Shown here: piece by piece, positions 44,757 through 56,507 of the stretch
Layout: each line of letters starts with the position of its first letter
Numbering within the stretch: position 1 is the first letter of the stretch
Source of the DNA: Jaltomata sinuosa
Lineage: Eukaryota; Streptophyta; Magnoliopsida; Solanales; Solanaceae
Assembly (NCBI GenBank): GCA_003996215.1
Contig: QJPP01001726.1
Coordinates: forward strand, 62,001-126,000
Length of the DNA: 64,000 nucleotides
Direction of reading: 5' to 3'
Made by a program: the position numbers and the translations under genes
Notes under the pieces: model-generated
Told to the model about the DNA's origin: nothing
Databases searched by the model: none
Seen by the model: the letters and a program-made list of their open reading frames with translations, nothing else

Positions 44757-46320
44757 AAATTGCTTTGGGGATAAAACATGATTTTAAGTGTGGGGTGAAG
44801 AATCTTCTGATAATTGTAAGTAAAGGGTGAGTATGCCATAAGATTTTATTTTATTTGAACAAAAAAAAAATACAAAAAGATTTTTTTAAAATATTTTATT
44901 TTCCCTTTTCTTTTTTATTTTTGTTAGTGACATATTTCATCCACCCCTTGATTTTTCTTATGGCCTCGGTTCTTTTTCGAGGGGGGGCCTTTGAACCGGG
45001 TAATTTTTTTTAGAGTGATTTTTTTATATTTTTAGGAATAGTTTTTTTTTGGAGAGAAAAGAAAAGACCCTTTTTTGACTTGTTTGATACTAGCATAGTT
45101 AGGCCTGAGTTTGAGCAATATTTTTCTGTGAATGCTTGAGTATAAAATAAAATATTAACTTTTTGACACCTAGGCTCAAGGTAATGACTTTGTATATAGC
45201 TTATTCTTATTTTGTAGTTTGCTATGACCCTGTCTATCTTAGAAGTAGAATTGATCCATCTTGATTGAGACTTGTGCCATGTGAGGTGAGGATTTCTTGC
45301 ATATATTTCATGTTTTGCATCTTAGTCTAGAACTTGCCCTGCATGTTATTGAAGCGAAATAAAAAGCATTGCTTTGTTTAGAAGATTATACAGGCTTTCT
45401 TTGATATGTCTTGTGAATTTTAGCCTTTTCAGATATTATATCACTAGTTACCCCTTTGAACTTGTAATCTTTCGTTTGGTAGCCTTATTTTTTGCCTTGA
45501 TCCTTTGTTAAATCCCTAATTTTTTGCACCCTTCTTACTTAAGCACTGTAGCATGGACTATGATAAAATTGTTAAATTTGAAAAAAAGGGATGGTTGAGT
45601 GAAAAATGTGACTAATGATAGCTACAAACTGATGAAAAAACCCTCTCAGAAAAAATGTGACATGAAAAAAAAAATCTTGAAAAAAAATATTATTGAAGCA
45701 TTCTTGATATGATGAGAATTACTAGTGAAAATAATTGAAGGGAGGGTTGAAAAAAAAGAATGAAAAAAAAAATGGGCGATGAAGTTCAAAAAGTGCAAAG
45801 TGCTTAGGGAAGTATAAGTCACTATTACATAGTTTCCTACCCGTCCCCTAGCCAACATTACAACCCGTAAAAGTCCTATTTGATTCTATTCGAGCATCCT
45901 TAATTAGTGGAGATGTACATAATGGGCAAGCCTATGGTTCTTTGTGCATACATGTGAATTCTTTTGTGAGTGCGCGAGTTGTTCTTTGATGCTAAGTCCT
46001 TAATTTATATTCGATTCTTTAAGTTGAGTGTGTAGACTATCTCTTCTTGTGAGGGCACTTGTTTCATGATAGGTAGGATATTTTTTTAGCTTTCTTTGAT
46101 GGAGTAGGTGAGAAAACTTAATTTGATGAGTTAAAGTCCGCCTTTGAGGTTAGGAGGTTAGAAGTTTGTTTTTGTTATATATCTTGCATAATGATCGGAA
46201 AGTGTACTTGATGTTATTATTTGTTACATGGCCTAATTGCTTGTATCAATCAAAGTGGTGACATTCCTAGTTTGATATTTTTGGAGCTTTAATGCTTGCT
46301 CGAGGACGAACAAGAGATTA

Positions 46321-46332
46321 AGTGTGGGGTGG
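46321..46332 (+). other. Polypurine tract of the LARD-type element
   Basis: agtgtggggtgg ends directly at the 3' LTR start. Confidence 0.65.
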
Positions 46333-47688
46333 TGATGTGAGGCCAAAAATACCTATATTTAATTATTATTTGCCTCATATTTAGTCTTTTTATTGTTCTT
46401 TTTGAGCATTGATTTTATGAATTATTCTTATGCTGGGTATTTGTATTTGTAGGATTAAACTGGTGAAAAGTAAAAGAAATTCGAAAAAGAAATGAATTAA
46501 AAACGAGAAATCATATAAGGAAATCAAGCAGACATCTTAATGGATTAAATGAAATATTATATTCATATTCAATTAGGAGCAGCAAAGGTGAAATTTCCAA
46601 TTGAAATTACCGTACAAGGGCTACCATGTGGCAGCCAGTGAAGATGCAACGAACAATTGAGGCGGCTACAGTTGAGGTACAGTAACCCAATTTAATTGAG
46701 TTTTGATTTCCCAATTCGTTTTGGACTCAGTTATTTTATTTGAGGCTTTTTTTTACATCTATAAATAGTCCATAAGAATAATTTTTAGAGGAGGAACCGA
46801 TATATTTTTTTCCTTTAATTTTGTAAGCTAGAAAAAGCTAAGAACTGTCGTGGAGGCCGGAGAATTTTAGTTTATTCTATTCTTCTACTTTATTATTTAT
46901 TTGTGTTCTTGGATTATATATTTTTCTACCTTGAGGTAACTTTCATGAATAATACAAGTAAGTCTTTTATTATGTATTATTCGATGATTCTTGCAAGCAT
47001 GAGTAGCTAAATACCCTAACTAGGATTGTGGGAACTATGATGAATTAACAAATGTAGGTTAAACAATTAATGATTCTAGGGCGGTGTTTATGCATGTATT
47101 ATTCTTCCCTTTGTTTTGATTGCTTTTTAACGGTTACAAACGTTAGAACTCGCATTATTCTTACTTGCCGGACCAAGGAGATAACAAATGGGAAAAAAGT
47201 TGTTCAAAACGGAGATTTGAGGCTACCAACCCTCATCTAATAACTTGACTTTTTCCGGGAATAGCTAATCTGGGATCAAGAGTAAGGGTTAGTAAAGCAT
47301 ACACTCGCAGCCGGACCAAGGCGTGTGGTGAAATTCATCTATCTGCCGGACCAAGAATTTAGGTAAACCTAACTTACCGATCTTGTATATTAAGCACCAA
47401 AATAGATCATTAATTGCGTATACCTTCTAAATTATGAAATCATGGTGAACGCAATCCTAGTTACCTTTAATTCTTTGAATACAATTAAATATTAAATTGT
47501 TAACAATTTCAATCTTTACTTGTGATACATAAACTCCCCCTTCCTTTAAATAAAGACGAACGATTAAATATTCACTTTTGACGTATTTTTCCATATTCCT
47601 CGTGGGATCGACCCTAACCCCAGTTAAGTTCTATATTTGACAACGAACGCTTTATACTCTCTTTTGGAGGTGTAATTTGGGCGTACCA
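46333..47688 (+). repeat. 3' LTR of the LARD-type element (1356 bp)
   Basis: Same termini as the 5' LTR; followed by GAGCA. Confidence 0.93.
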
Positions 47689-48001
47689 GAGCAGCATGAG
47701 AGGGTTTTTGGAGAAACCCTCGTATGTTTTCCACTTGAGGAGGAGAGCATCTTTTATTAAATTCTGTTATGAGGCTTCTGCCTTCCATCACTCCGCTATG
47801 GCGGTTAACCCTCCGCTATGGCGGTCCCGCTATAGCGAAATAATTACTGCTAGAGCGGAGTGATGTCAACCTGGATTATTTTAAAAAAATCAAAAATTTC
47901 CACTACGTCACCCTACTTAAACAAACATACTTTAAATTAGTTTTCCCAAATAATTCAGTTTCGCAATTCTTAAAGTAACGACGGGTCCGGTTGTTATAAC
48001 A

Positions 48002-48317
48002 GATACCAATTTACCCATCCTTCATCCCCGAAGGATCCTGGAATAAAAGAAGACGAGGGTGACTGGCCCAGGACTTTTACTGGCCCAATCGATCGCGTAA
48101 CTTACGGACCTATGCAAATTACTGACCCTCCCTCGATTAGTCACACCGATTTGGAGAAGATTAGAAGATCCCACTCCCTCGGAGAAAAAAATTTCCTTCC
48201 AGAGAATTACACGTGACCTCCCCGAGTACCCAGGAAAATCCGGTGCCTCGTGTCATGTTGGGACAGATGAATTTGAAAAGATCGGGGAGAACCTTTCATT
48301 ACCAAAACTGGTTTTCC
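48002..48317 (-). other. Remnant 3' untranslated DNA of element B
   Basis: Next to the LTR the minus strand reads gggtaaattggtatc, identical to the bases before the 3' LTR of element A (about 8324-8338). The junction at 48317/48318 is where the truncated 5' LTR joins it. Confidence 0.75.
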
Positions 48318-50232
48318 ATCAACCCTTTCTATTCCTTCCACTGCCGACTCCCTCTCTCTCAGGTATTTTGAGTCACACTAAGCTTAAACTTTCCAAGTCA
48401 CACTAACATTAGACTTCCCAAGTCACACAACCTTAGACTTCCTAAGTCACACAACCTTAGACCAACTGCTAAATCCAACTCTGACTGCCTCATCATTAAC
48501 CTAGTCAACTCCCATGACTTTGCATCCAGAACAACCCAGACCCTGTCATTCCAGATCCACTACACCCAGGGTACTACACAAAAGTACCCCGACCCACCCC
48601 GAGTCCCTAGACAATTCCTCCCAGGATATTACCCGTTAGTCACACCATGTAAGACTCCCAGCCATTCCCCTAGTTTATCAACCACATGTAAACCACCTTT
48701 ATAACTATGATCAACAATCAACTACATAACCAACAACAACCCTTATCGTATAGCCCAGACCCACCCTAGGATCCCCTCTAAACAACACCTAAATGTTAAA
48801 CAGATAACCCGACCTAATCAGAAACCAACTCAGCAGATATAACAGGATTCCCAATCAATAAGGACCACCAACCAATATCATAATTCAATAAAACAGCCCG
48901 GTCCACCCACAGAACCAATAACAGTCAATGCAATACAGCCATATCAATGCAATGATGTAGTAAAATAAACCCGTACCAGGCATGGTACCCGAGCCAACCG
49001 TTAGTATTCTGTACCAGGCATGGTACCCGAGCCAACTGTTAGTATTCCGTACCAAGCGTGGTACCCGAGCCAACCGAATGTTAACAATCCACAGTCAAAT
49101 AATGAACAAACAACTTGTAAACCAACAAGCAACACACCGTTCAATTCACAGACTGTAAAACAGGACCCTTAGACATTCTGCACAATTCCTCTAAGCAATG
49201 CAATTCATACAAACACTTAGATAAGAGTACAAAATATACAACATTCATAGAAATCATAAGCCATCACCTACCTTCTCTCCCGGGTATATAACTTAATCTC
49301 GACCTCCGTCCGAAAGACTAAACACACTCACCCTTTATTTACATATAAAGAGCGGTTTCCCCTTTTTAGCATAATTTAACAACCCCATTGATTTTGGAAT
49401 GTACATAGATAATAACAACACGAGTGACCACCCTTTAGCCCTTAGCAAAACAACGACTACTTGTCATGCCTTCCGCATTCTGAAAGCCCACCTAGGAGTT
49501 TTTCATTTTCATACCCTTTTAGTTTTCCTTGCAATCCCCAGTTCCCCGAACCTTTCCGACATCCCAGTCCCTGAGTCCTATCATTTTAGCATGTCAAGAC
49601 AACATAAACAACCCAAAATAACTACAATTAAACCACAGTTCAATCCAACCAATCCTTAGCTCACTCATAACTAATACCAAATCCACCAGAATCCGTGCTC
49701 GGAGGCCTAAAATATGAAATCTCCATTCCGCTATACGATGAATAAAAAAAAATGTAAAAAGGTCAAACTACTCATGAAAACCTGCCTACCTGGACGCCAA
49801 GCAGCTGCAATCATACATTTTTGGCTCCGTGAAGACGTTCCTATCTGAACGATGGTCCTGGAATCCGCTGTTCCATGTTCCTCTAGCCCTGACCCCTCCT
49901 CCTCATGATTCCCTAGCCTTGGAGCCGCATGGGAGGGTTTTTTGAGAAACCCTCGTATGTTTTCCACTTGAGGAGGAGAGCATCTTTTATTAAATCCCGT
50001 TCTGAGGCTTCTGCCTCCCGTCACTCTGCTATGGCGGTTAACCCTCCGCTATGGCAGTTCCCCTATAGCGGAATAATTACCACTATAGCGGAGTGACGTC
50101 AGCCCAGATTATTTCAAAAAAAATAAGAAATTTCCACTACGTCACCCTACTTAAACAAACGTACTTTAAATTAGTTTCCCCAAATAATTCAATTTCGCGA
50201 TTCTTAAAGTAACGACAGGTCCGATCATTACA
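48318..50232 (-). repeat. 5' LTR of element B, 3'-truncated
   Basis: Matches the 3' LTR from about 40538 onward. The part equivalent to 39991-40537 and the PBS are deleted. Three GTACC/GGTAC units lie at 48970-49076 and a palindrome cluster at about 50024-50100. Confidence 0.85.
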
Positions 50233-50237
50233 ATAGA

Positions 50238-50499
50238 ACTTAATGATTTTCACATATAATAATAAGCTAGTCAAGAACATACTTGAATCAGCCATAAGTT
50301 TCTTGTTATTGAAATTGAGCGAAAGGTTTTGATCTTCTGTTCCTGACAAAGCAGTTTTGTTTTTCTCTCTCTTTACCTTATACGTACTTTTTAGAATACC
50401 GTAGATGGAGTAGGTTATTCTCTTTTAATAGGCAGAGAGAGGACCAAGCGGTTAATGGTTTAATAAAATTTTCAATCATTATGTGCCCAATCAGATGCC
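50238..50499 (-). repeat. Inner part of the Copia 3' LTR (right of insertion)
   Basis: Continues the Copia LTR after the duplicated ATAGA; matches 55945 to about 56166. The inner border near 50499 is set by the following ctcttctc tract (PPT on the minus strand) and is approximate. Confidence 0.65.
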
Positions 50500-50812
50500 A
50501 AATCCTCTTCTCATTGGAAACAACATTCGTTGTAGTTGAATAAATCAACTAATATGAGTCATAGCGGTTATGCATTGTTTTATTTGATATAGTCCCTTCC
50601 ATGTACTACAATATTAGTCTATTATTCAACACAACTTTTATACATACATAATGGTCCAACAATAATGCTTAGAATATATTTATCTAAGTCAAAATCTATC
50701 ATCGTCATTCTCAATATAATGTATACAAGAGAAGACAGAAAATAACAGAAACATATATATAATTGAGCTCAAAGTGTCAATTGCTTTAACATAATAAACT
50801 TTTTACATAAAG

Positions 50813-52658
50813 TCATTCATTGCCACCAATAATACCCATTCTCTCAACATGTTCAATAAATATTTTGGGCGGTAATCCTTTCATCAAAGGATCAGCAACC
50901 ATAAGCTTGGTGCTAATATGTTTAATTGTCACTTTATGTTTCTGGACTTCTTCTTTAACCGAAAAGTATTTCAATTCCATATGCTTGGCACTCTTTGAAT
51001 ACTTATCATTTTTAGAGAAGAAGACTGTTGTAGTATTATCACAATAAATTTTAGCGACTTGGAAATACTGTCGACTAGTCCAAGTCCTGAAATAAAGTTC
51101 TGCAGCCAATTAGCCTGAACTGTGGCCTCAAAGAATGCCAAAAATTCAGCTTCCATAGTGGATGCAGCTATAACAGACTGCTTCGCACTCTTCCATGATA
51201 TTCTCCTTCAACTAACAAGAATAAATATCCAAATGTGGATTTTCTAGTATCCACACAATCAGCACAATCTGAATCTAAATATCCAACCACATCAAGATGA
51301 TCAGATCTTCTATAAGTGATCATATGATTTTTTGTTCCTTGCAAATATCACAACACTTTCTTTGTATCCTTCCAGTGATCCATTCCTGGATTACTTTGAT
51401 ATCGGCCCAGCATTCCAACAACAAAATTGATATCTGGTCTTGTATATGTCTGGGCATACATTAAGCTCCCAACTATTGATGCATACAAAATATCTTTCAT
51501 TTGGTTACGTTCCAATTTATTCTTTCGACATTGATTGAGACTATATTTATCTCCTTTCTGAATTAGAACAAGACTTGATGAGCATTTTTTCATTCTAAAT
51601 CTCTCTAACATTTTATTAATATAGGTTTTTTGAGACAATCTCAATAATCCTTGTGATCTATTTCGAAATATTTATATCCCAATCACATAGGATGCCTCTC
51701 CCATATCTTTCATTTTAAAGTTGTTAGGGAGATATTTCTTGGTATCATGTAACAAATCAAGATCATTAGTAGCAAGCAAAATGTCATCAACATACAAACT
51801 TCACATAATAAACTTACTCCTACTGACCTTCAGATATATACATCGATCAACGATGTTTTCCTTATATTCATAGGTGACAATAGTTTTATAAATCTTAAGA
51901 TATCATTGTCGGGAAGTTTGTTTGAGTCCGTATATTGATTTCTTAAGTTTACACACCATGTGTTCCTTTCCTTTAATTGAAAACTCCTCAGGTTGATTCA
52001 TATAAACTTCCTCCTCTAAATTTCCATTTAGAAAGGTTGTTTTCACATCCATCTGATATATCTCTGAGTCATAATGATCTACTAAAGCCATTATAATTCT
52101 GAGTGAATCTTTTCTAGAGACGGGTGAAAATATCTTTTTATAGTCGATGACATCTTTCTGAGTGAAACCTTTGGCAACAAGTCTGGCCTTGTGACGTTCG
52201 ATGTTTCCAGTTGAGTGAGTCACGTTTGGTCTTAAAGATCCATTTACACCCAACTCTTTTGCAACCTTCTGGTAATCCAACAAGGTCCCAAACTTCATTT
52301 TGTTCCATAGATTTCAACTCATCTTTCATAGCATTTATCCATCTATCAGAATTATTACTTTCAATGGCTTGTGAAAATGAAACTGGATCATTATCAATTC
52401 CTAAGTCAATTTCTGACTCGTGTAAATATACCAAATAGTCATAAGAAATAACAAATCTCTTTTGTCTTTGAGATTTCTTAACGCTACTTCTTGTGGTACA
52501 TCTACTGCAGGTTCATCAACTATCACTTCATTAAGATTAACAGGAGCATCAATTTGTTGTTCTTGTTGATTGTTAGGTTGTACAGTAACTTTAGGAGCGA
52601 CAACTTTAAAAGAAGTAGAAGGTAGAGGAACTCTCACCCTAACTTCTTTAATTTTCAC
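50813..52658 (-). pseudogene. Copia RT and RNase H, broken
   Basis: Ty1-type reverse transcriptase: WINAMKDELKSMEQNEVWDLV and GCKWIFKTK (about 52220-52360), KARLVAKGFTQ (about 52155-52190), IYQMDVKTTFLNGNLEEEVYM (about 52000-52060, normally DVKTAFLNG) and an intact YVDD (51783-51794). The middle is split by stops and frame changes (near 51900, 51650, 51350). The RNase H part includes RPDINFVVGMLGRY (about 51390-51440) and IYCDNTTTVFFSKN...HMELKYFSVKE (about 50950-51060), ending at 50813. A Pro/Gln/Val-rich linker to integrase lies at 52400-52658. Confidence 0.85.
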
Positions 52659-53582
52659 ATTACGTGGTTCTTCACTCCCACTAACTTCACCATTCTCAAT
52701 GAACCTAGCATTTCTAGTTTCAACTATTCTCGTACTGTGATTAGGACAGTAAAATCTATACCCTTTTGATTTTTTGGGATAACCAATGAAGAAATCACTG
52801 ATTGTTCTTGAATCTAATTTCTTTTCTTGTGGGTTATAAACTCTAACTTCTGCCGGGCAACCCTAAATATGCAGGTGCCTTAAACTAGGTTTTCTACCAG
52901 CCACAGTTCAAAAGGAGTCTTTGAAACTGTTTTACTAGAAACTCTATTAAGTTAGTAAACGACAGTCCTTAAAGGATACATCCATAATGAAATAGGTAAA
53001 GATGAATTACTTAACATACTCCTAACCATGTCCATTAATGTACGATTACGTCTTTCTGCTATACTATTTTGTTATTGTGTTCCAGACATTGTGTATTGAG
53101 CACATATGACATGCTTTTCGAGGAATTTAGCAAATGGACCTGGGTATTATCCAGTTTCATCATATCTTTCATAATATTCACCACCTCTATCTGACCTGAT
53201 TATTTTCACCTTTCTGTTTAGTTGTCTTTCAACCTCAGTAATAAAGACCTCTAAGGCATTTATCGCTTGAAATTTTTCATGCAATAAATAGACATATCCA
53301 TAACGTGAAAAATCATCAATAAAAGTGATAAAATATTTTTTTTTTACTGAAAGATGCGATATCAAAAGAACCACATATATCGGTGTGTATAATTTCAAGA
53401 AGTTGTGTGCTTCTTGTGGCTCCTTTCTTTGTGTGTCTTGTTTGTTTTCCTTTAATACAATCCACACAAATGTTAAGGTCTGTAAAATTCAAATTTGAAA
53501 GAATTTCATTCTTAACTAATCTTTTCAATCTTTCTTTGGATATGTGACCTAAACGTTTGTGCCACAAGTACAGATTGTTCAT
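52659..53582 (-). pseudogene. Copia integrase, broken
   Basis: GAG-pre-integrase/zinc part: WHKRLGHISKERLKRLVK...CVDCIKGKQTRH (about 53450-53575), with His-His-Cys-Cys kept. The catalytic core shows IIHTDICGSF (first Asp, about 53385), FIDDFSRYGYVYLL (about 53295-53335) and RSDRGGEYY (second Asp, about 53170). The third catalytic Glu region is in broken frames around 53030. A frame change occurs near 53340 at a run of T's, where the two overlapping frames meet. Confidence 0.82.
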
Positions 53583-54822
53583 TCACCAAACTTCGTTTGG
53601 TTCTAATATTATGATGCAGAGTTAAGAGTACTTTGGTAAATAGATTATCGAGATTCAGTTTGTATGAGTTATCACAAAGAATACCAGAATCAATGAGATA
53701 ATTATATTTAAACAAACTAAAACATCCATTACCGAAATTAAAAGAGTATATAGTCTTATCTAACTTAGACAAAAAAATTAAATTTCTCAAAAGAGAAGGT
53801 ACATAACAAGTTTCAAGTAAATCTAAGTGACACCCAGTATCAAGCATCAAACGGTAAGTCCCGATAGCTTTAACTGGAGTCTTCACTCTATTTTCCATAT
53901 ACACATATCTTTCATTCTGATTTATGATTTGTGTTGTAAGGAATCCCTGCATCGTATTAGACACATGAACAGTACAACCAGAGTCAATCCACCAAGTATT
54001 ATAAGGAACTTTAGTTAAATTTGTTTCGAGACATGGAAAAACACTAGGCTTACCTTTCTTCTCGAGCCATGCCTTAAATTTTAGGCAATCTTTCTGAAAA
54101 TGTCCAGATTTTTCACAGAAATGACACTTATCATTCTTGTGTTCCTTCTTACGTACTTGAGAGGAAGACTCATTAACATTATGGTGCCTCTGTTTTCCCT
54201 TAACATGCTTCTTTCCTTTCTTTCCAGCTCCTTGATGACTTACAAAGTTAATGGAGTGGTTTTCTTGATTCTTCAGTCTTGTTTTCTCCTGAACTAGCAT
54301 TCCATGCAATTCATTCATGTTCCATTTGTCTTTCATAATATTGTAGTTCATTTGGAAAGGACCATACTCAGACGGTAATGAGTTGATGATGAATTGTACA
54401 AGGAAATTTGCTTCCACTTCCATTCCCAAAGGCTTAAGTCTTGCTACTATGTTTGTTATTTCAATAACATGCTCATGTATGGTACGTGAACCATCAAACT
54501 TCATGGTGGTTAAAGTACCTATTAGTGTCCCAGCAAGAGACTTATCAGCAGTTTGAGAGGATTCTTCCACAAGTTTCAGAAATTATTTTGCATTTTCAAT
54601 TTTGGAAAGAGTAGTCTTAATATTGCCCGCAATATTCATTCGCATAAACATTACGCCTAATCTGTTAGACCGATCCTAGTACTTATAATAGGACCTTTCT
54701 TCAGTACTGCTAGTTTCAGTAATAGCAGTTGGATTCTCAGTGTAAAGTGCAACATCAAGATCTAAAACTCCGAGATGGAATTTGATCTGTTCGCACCAAT
54801 ATGAGAAACTGTTAAAGGTCAT
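53583..54822 (-). pseudogene. Copia gag and protease, broken near the N-terminus
   Basis: The likely original start is the ATG at 54822 (MTFNSFSYWCEQIKFHLG). Stops near 54668 and 54585 interrupt the N-terminal part in the same frame. From 54570 a long open stretch holds the UBN2-type Gag (LAGTLIGTLTTMKFDGSRTI), a CCHC zinc knuckle CHFCEKSGHFQKDC (about 54098-54139) and the protease motif WWIDSGCTVHVSN (about 53956-53994, D-S-G intact). The protease runs into pre-integrase in one frame. Confidence 0.85.
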
Positions 54823-55893
54823 AACAAAGGCAGAGTGCGAATGAAGAGCAAATGTTGTAAATATAACATGCTCATTTGTTAATACTTTGAGTTATAAGTT
54901 TAAACATACTATTAGATTCAGAAATGGTTTATTTACTTATAAATGTATATTGATGTCCTCCTTTGGGAAAAACATCAAAATATAATTTTTAGACATAATG
55001 ATGCTTAAAAGTGAATTTAACGTAATTTGATAATTTTAATACATCAATTAATAATATTTATTATCTTTGGATAAATAAATAAAACTAAAGACATTTATAT
55101 TATCTCCTTATTATTTAATGATTATAAGAATAAATAATCAATCTTTGGGTGATCCATAAATATCTTATAATCAAAAGCTTCAATTTATTTGTAAGTGTTA
55201 TGTCGATTATAAGCATCAAGATTAATGAATAATTGAATTTAAGTTTAATAATTATTTTGGAATTATTTATTCATAAAGATTTGATCACTTTGGTGATTAA
55301 CAAGTCATTGTACCTAATAATTCCAAATATTATCAGTACTTATGAAAGTAGTCCTTAGTTCAACAAATTATCGAGACAAGAACACAATTATTGAGAAGTA
55401 CTGCTATTATAATATCCGAAAGTAAATATGATGGATTGATGGTTACTCACAGGACCAGAATGTCAAAAAGAAAGCACAAATCCATTATTTAAATTATTAA
55501 AACTGAACCAAAATTGTTTGGTTTAGGGACAGACCATCAAACAACTTTATGAAGTAGAGATAAATAATTAATTAAAAATCATTATATTATTTTATAATAC
55601 TTTGAAACTTCTCTCTAAACCATACACACCCACCAATAAAAAATAATAACAGAGATTTGCTATAAGCATATACATATGAAAAAAATATATATATGATCCT
55701 TAAGTTCCAATCAACTAAAAACAAAATTGTGATTGACTTCATTCGGATCATTATCAGTCAACATACTAGGCGAGTAATTTTACAAGTCTCACAAAGTGAT
55801 ATTATTCATAATTGCAAATTTGAAATTACGTAATTAGGGTTTATAAAATTGAAAGAAACCATTAATTTTAATGAAAAATCATTAGTTTTTAAA
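54823..55893 (-). other. Copia untranslated leader
   Basis: AT-rich, no reading frame, between PBS and gag. Confidence 0.6.
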
Positions 55894-55912
55894 CCTGTGC
55901 TTTGATACCACA
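55894..55912 (-). other. Primer-binding site, initiator tRNA-Met type (Copia)
   Basis: The minus strand reads TGGTATCAAAGCACAGG two bases after the LTR end; one mismatch to the iMet PBS core. Confidence 0.82.
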
Positions 55913-56166
55913 TGTAAGAATTTACATAATTTCAAGATCGTAGAACTTAATGATTTTCATATATAACAATAAGCCAGTCAAGAACATATCTGAATCAGCC
56001 ATAAATTTCTTGTTACTGAAATTGAGCGGAAGGTTTTGATCTTCTGTTCTTGACAAAGCAATTTTATTTTTCTCTCTGTTTACCTTATGCGTACTTTTTA
56101 GAATACCGTAGATGGAGTAGGTTATTCCCTTTTAATAGGCAGAGAGAGGACCAAGCGATTAATTTC
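55913..56166 (-). repeat. Copia 5' LTR, right end uncertain
   Basis: Matches 39959-39990 plus 50238 to about 50455. After ccaagcg-ttaat the two copies differ, so either this LTR is truncated at about 56166 or it continues in diverged form. Confidence 0.7.
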
Positions 56167-56507
56167 CACTTCCCATCAAAGTGGGTAGTGAGAAGTTTTA
56201 ACTTTCCTACAACCAATAGGATTTTAGCAATTATATTATTATTTAATTAAACCAAAATAAAATAATAAAGCCCACGTGGCCAAAACCTACATTTGGGAGA
56301 AAGAGTGAGGAAGAAGAAGAGAAAAAAATGGTGGAGGGTTATGAGAGAAAAGAGTAAGGAAGAAGGAGAAAAAAAAAAAGAAAACACACAAAAAGAACTC
56401 CTCAAACACGCTCAAAATTCGTGTATTACCTCACTTTGTCATGTCAGCAAACAGAATGAGTGATTCAGCAGTGTGTTCGTATTTATTTATATTATTATCT
56501 ATCTATA
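56167..56507. other. Host DNA right of the Copia element, purine-rich
   Basis: gagaaagagtgaggaagaag and the following ggtggagggt repeat the left flank at about 39909-39952; a second looser copy follows at about 56345. No gene seen. Confidence 0.5.

Larger units (their letters stand above)
43582..46320 (+). other. LARD interior, no retroviral protein
   Basis: T- and A-rich. A short open frame beginning at the ATG near 43694 (MTSEKVGSDMGSCNSCAYD) to 43873 has no recognised domain and ends at a stop, followed by protein-like but broken sequence to about 44110. It may be a residue of a former ORF. A CTC/CTT microsatellite and two strong hairpins are listed separately. Confidence 0.6.
42209..47688 (+). 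mobile_element. Non-coding LTR element (LARD-type), nested in the element B LTR
   Basis: LTRs 42209-43560 and 46333-47688 begin TGATGTGAGGCC and end GGGCGTATCA/GGGCGTACCA. They are flanked by the target duplication GAGCA (42204-42208 and 47689-47693). A tRNA-Asp PBS and a purine-rich PPT fix the plus orientation. The 2.77-kb interior encodes no retroviral protein. The other LTR of element B at about 49920 shows the target site without the insertion (ccttggagccgcatg). Movement would need proteins from another element. Confidence 0.93.
39991..48001 (-). repeat. 3' LTR of element B (about 2.5 kb without insertion)
   Basis: Plus-strand limits TGTCACGACCC and GTTATAACA. Contains five GTACC/GGTAC tandem units at about 41190-41375 and part of the CCGCTATAGCGG cluster at about 47805-47870. 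The LARD insertion lies between 42209 and 47688. Confidence 0.87.
39991..50232 (-). mobile_element. Tekay-type element B, internally deleted, nested in a Copia LTR
   Basis: Flanked by the perfect target duplication ATAGA (39986-39990 and 50233-50237). On the minus strand it consists of a 5' LTR that has lost its last ~550 bp (50232-48318), about 315 bp of 3' untranslated DNA (48317-48002), and a full 3' LTR (48001-39991). PBS, gag and pol are all missing. The 3' LTR is itself split by the LARD element at 42209-47688. The LTR ends TGTAATGATCGG...TCGTGACA match elements A and C. Confidence 0.9.
39959..56166 (-). mobile_element. Ty1/copia retrotransposon, split by a nested Tekay element
   Basis: The right LTR starts at 55913 next to an iMet PBS. 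The left LTR starts with the same tgtaag-attta word at 39959 but is interrupted after 32 bases by Tekay element B and resumes at 50233/50238. The minus strand encodes gag, protease, integrase, RT and RNase H in the Ty1 order (integrase before RT). The coding region is broken. The right LTR seems cut at about 56166, where the two LTR copies stop matching, and no target duplication was recognised. Confidence 0.85.
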
